Positions 41,632-41,713 of a stretch of 41,713 bases of DNA are shown here, one piece after another (position 1 is the first letter of the stretch; each line of letters begins with the position of its first letter). The stretch is from Saprospiraceae bacterium (lineage in GTDB: Bacteria; Bacteroidota; Bacteroidia; Chitinophagales; Saprospiraceae). The notes under the pieces were generated by a model. That model searched no databases. It saw only the letters and a list, made by a program, of their open reading frames with translations, and was not told the DNA's origin. The stretch spans positions 1 through 41,713 of the forward strand of contig JALHQW010000065.1 in the NCBI GenBank assembly GCA_022841745.1, read 5' to 3'. The translations under genes were made by a program, and so were the position numbers.

Positions 41632-41713
41632 CTATTCTAGCAGCGGGAAATCCACCTTGATTTCCTTTGCGATGAATCGGTAAATAACGTTCATTGACAT
41701 ACAAGGCAGCAAA
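41632..41713 (-). CDS. C-terminal end of an unknown minus-strand gene (partial)
   Basis: Reading from the window edge on the minus strand gives 'LLPCMSMNVIYRFIAKEIKV' and then DFPLLE before a TAG at 41634-41632. Composition is protein-like (IAKEIKVDFPLL), so this may be the tail of a gene starting beyond the window. It may instead be chance: only 26 residues are visible. Confidence 0.3.
   Translation of the reverse strand, partial: LLPCMSMNVIYRFIAKEIKVDFPLLE

Noticed and set aside
41272-41640. Plus-strand ORF containing eight EGPA repeats as a real gene
   Set aside because: The open frame depends on the 12-bp array. Flanking residues do not resemble a protein, and no start or promoter signal supports it.

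Overview
The window looks like chromosomal DNA of a Bacteroidota member, most likely from the Saprospiraceae/Lewinella-Haliscomenobacter side of the phylum. The evidence is a PorP/SprF protein followed by a TPR-PD40-OmpA protein, four secreted proteins with type IX secretion (T9SS) C-terminal sorting domains, a 30-residue AURKAIP1/COX24-type protein, a BamA with Bacteroidota features, promoter elements of the TAnnTTTG type, and large helical proteins of a type I associate with this phylum. Taxonomy is inferred from gene content only.

Layout. 1-3.6 kb (minus strand): an orphan, possibly broken PD-(D/E)XK-like gene, then a GMC oxidoreductase / DUF1648 membrane protein / gluconate-2-dehydrogenase-subunit-3 operon. 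3.9-11.0 kb (plus): a GH25 lysozyme lipoprotein, a Uma2-family protein, a GT9 glycosyltransferase with an internal 7-bp repeat, and the PorP/SprF plus OmpA pair. 11.3-13.2 kb (minus): apaG, gmk and yicC. 13.5-19.7 kb (plus): HU, a TPR membrane protein, the 30-aa basic protein, RNase E/G, a GT28-like glycosyltransferase and nadA. 19.7-22.8 kb (minus): lon and a stand-alone LuxR-type HTH. 23.2-29.6 kb is an accessory stretch: two related helical proteins (plus strand) flank an FN3 protein, a stand-alone degenerate receiver domain, and an A+T-rich pair made of a 157-aa unknown and a pentein-fold (arginine-deiminase/amidinotransferase-like) enzyme. 29.6-35.1 kb: a DUF3592-like membrane protein, a secreted PHB-depolymerase-like esterase, Hsp20 and BamA. 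35.4-41.2 kb (minus): three T9SS cargo proteins, the last a trypsin-like protease fused to a beta-helix. The right edge holds an 8 x 12-bp repeat array and the end of a further minus-strand gene.

Themes. Much of the window serves the envelope: T9SS-related outer-membrane proteins, outer-membrane assembly, glycan transfer, peptidoglycan cleavage and secreted hydrolases. Conserved housekeeping genes sit between these. Spacers are unusually rich in short repeats and long palindromes. One family of paired hairpins (about 11.14 and 17.26 kb, with a remnant near 4.86 kb) shows matched changes on both arms. Three other spacers carry long palindromes of unrelated sequence but the same design. The best candidates for something undescribed are the pentein plus 157-aa pair, the paired-hairpin element, and the heptanucleotide repeat inside the GT9 gene.
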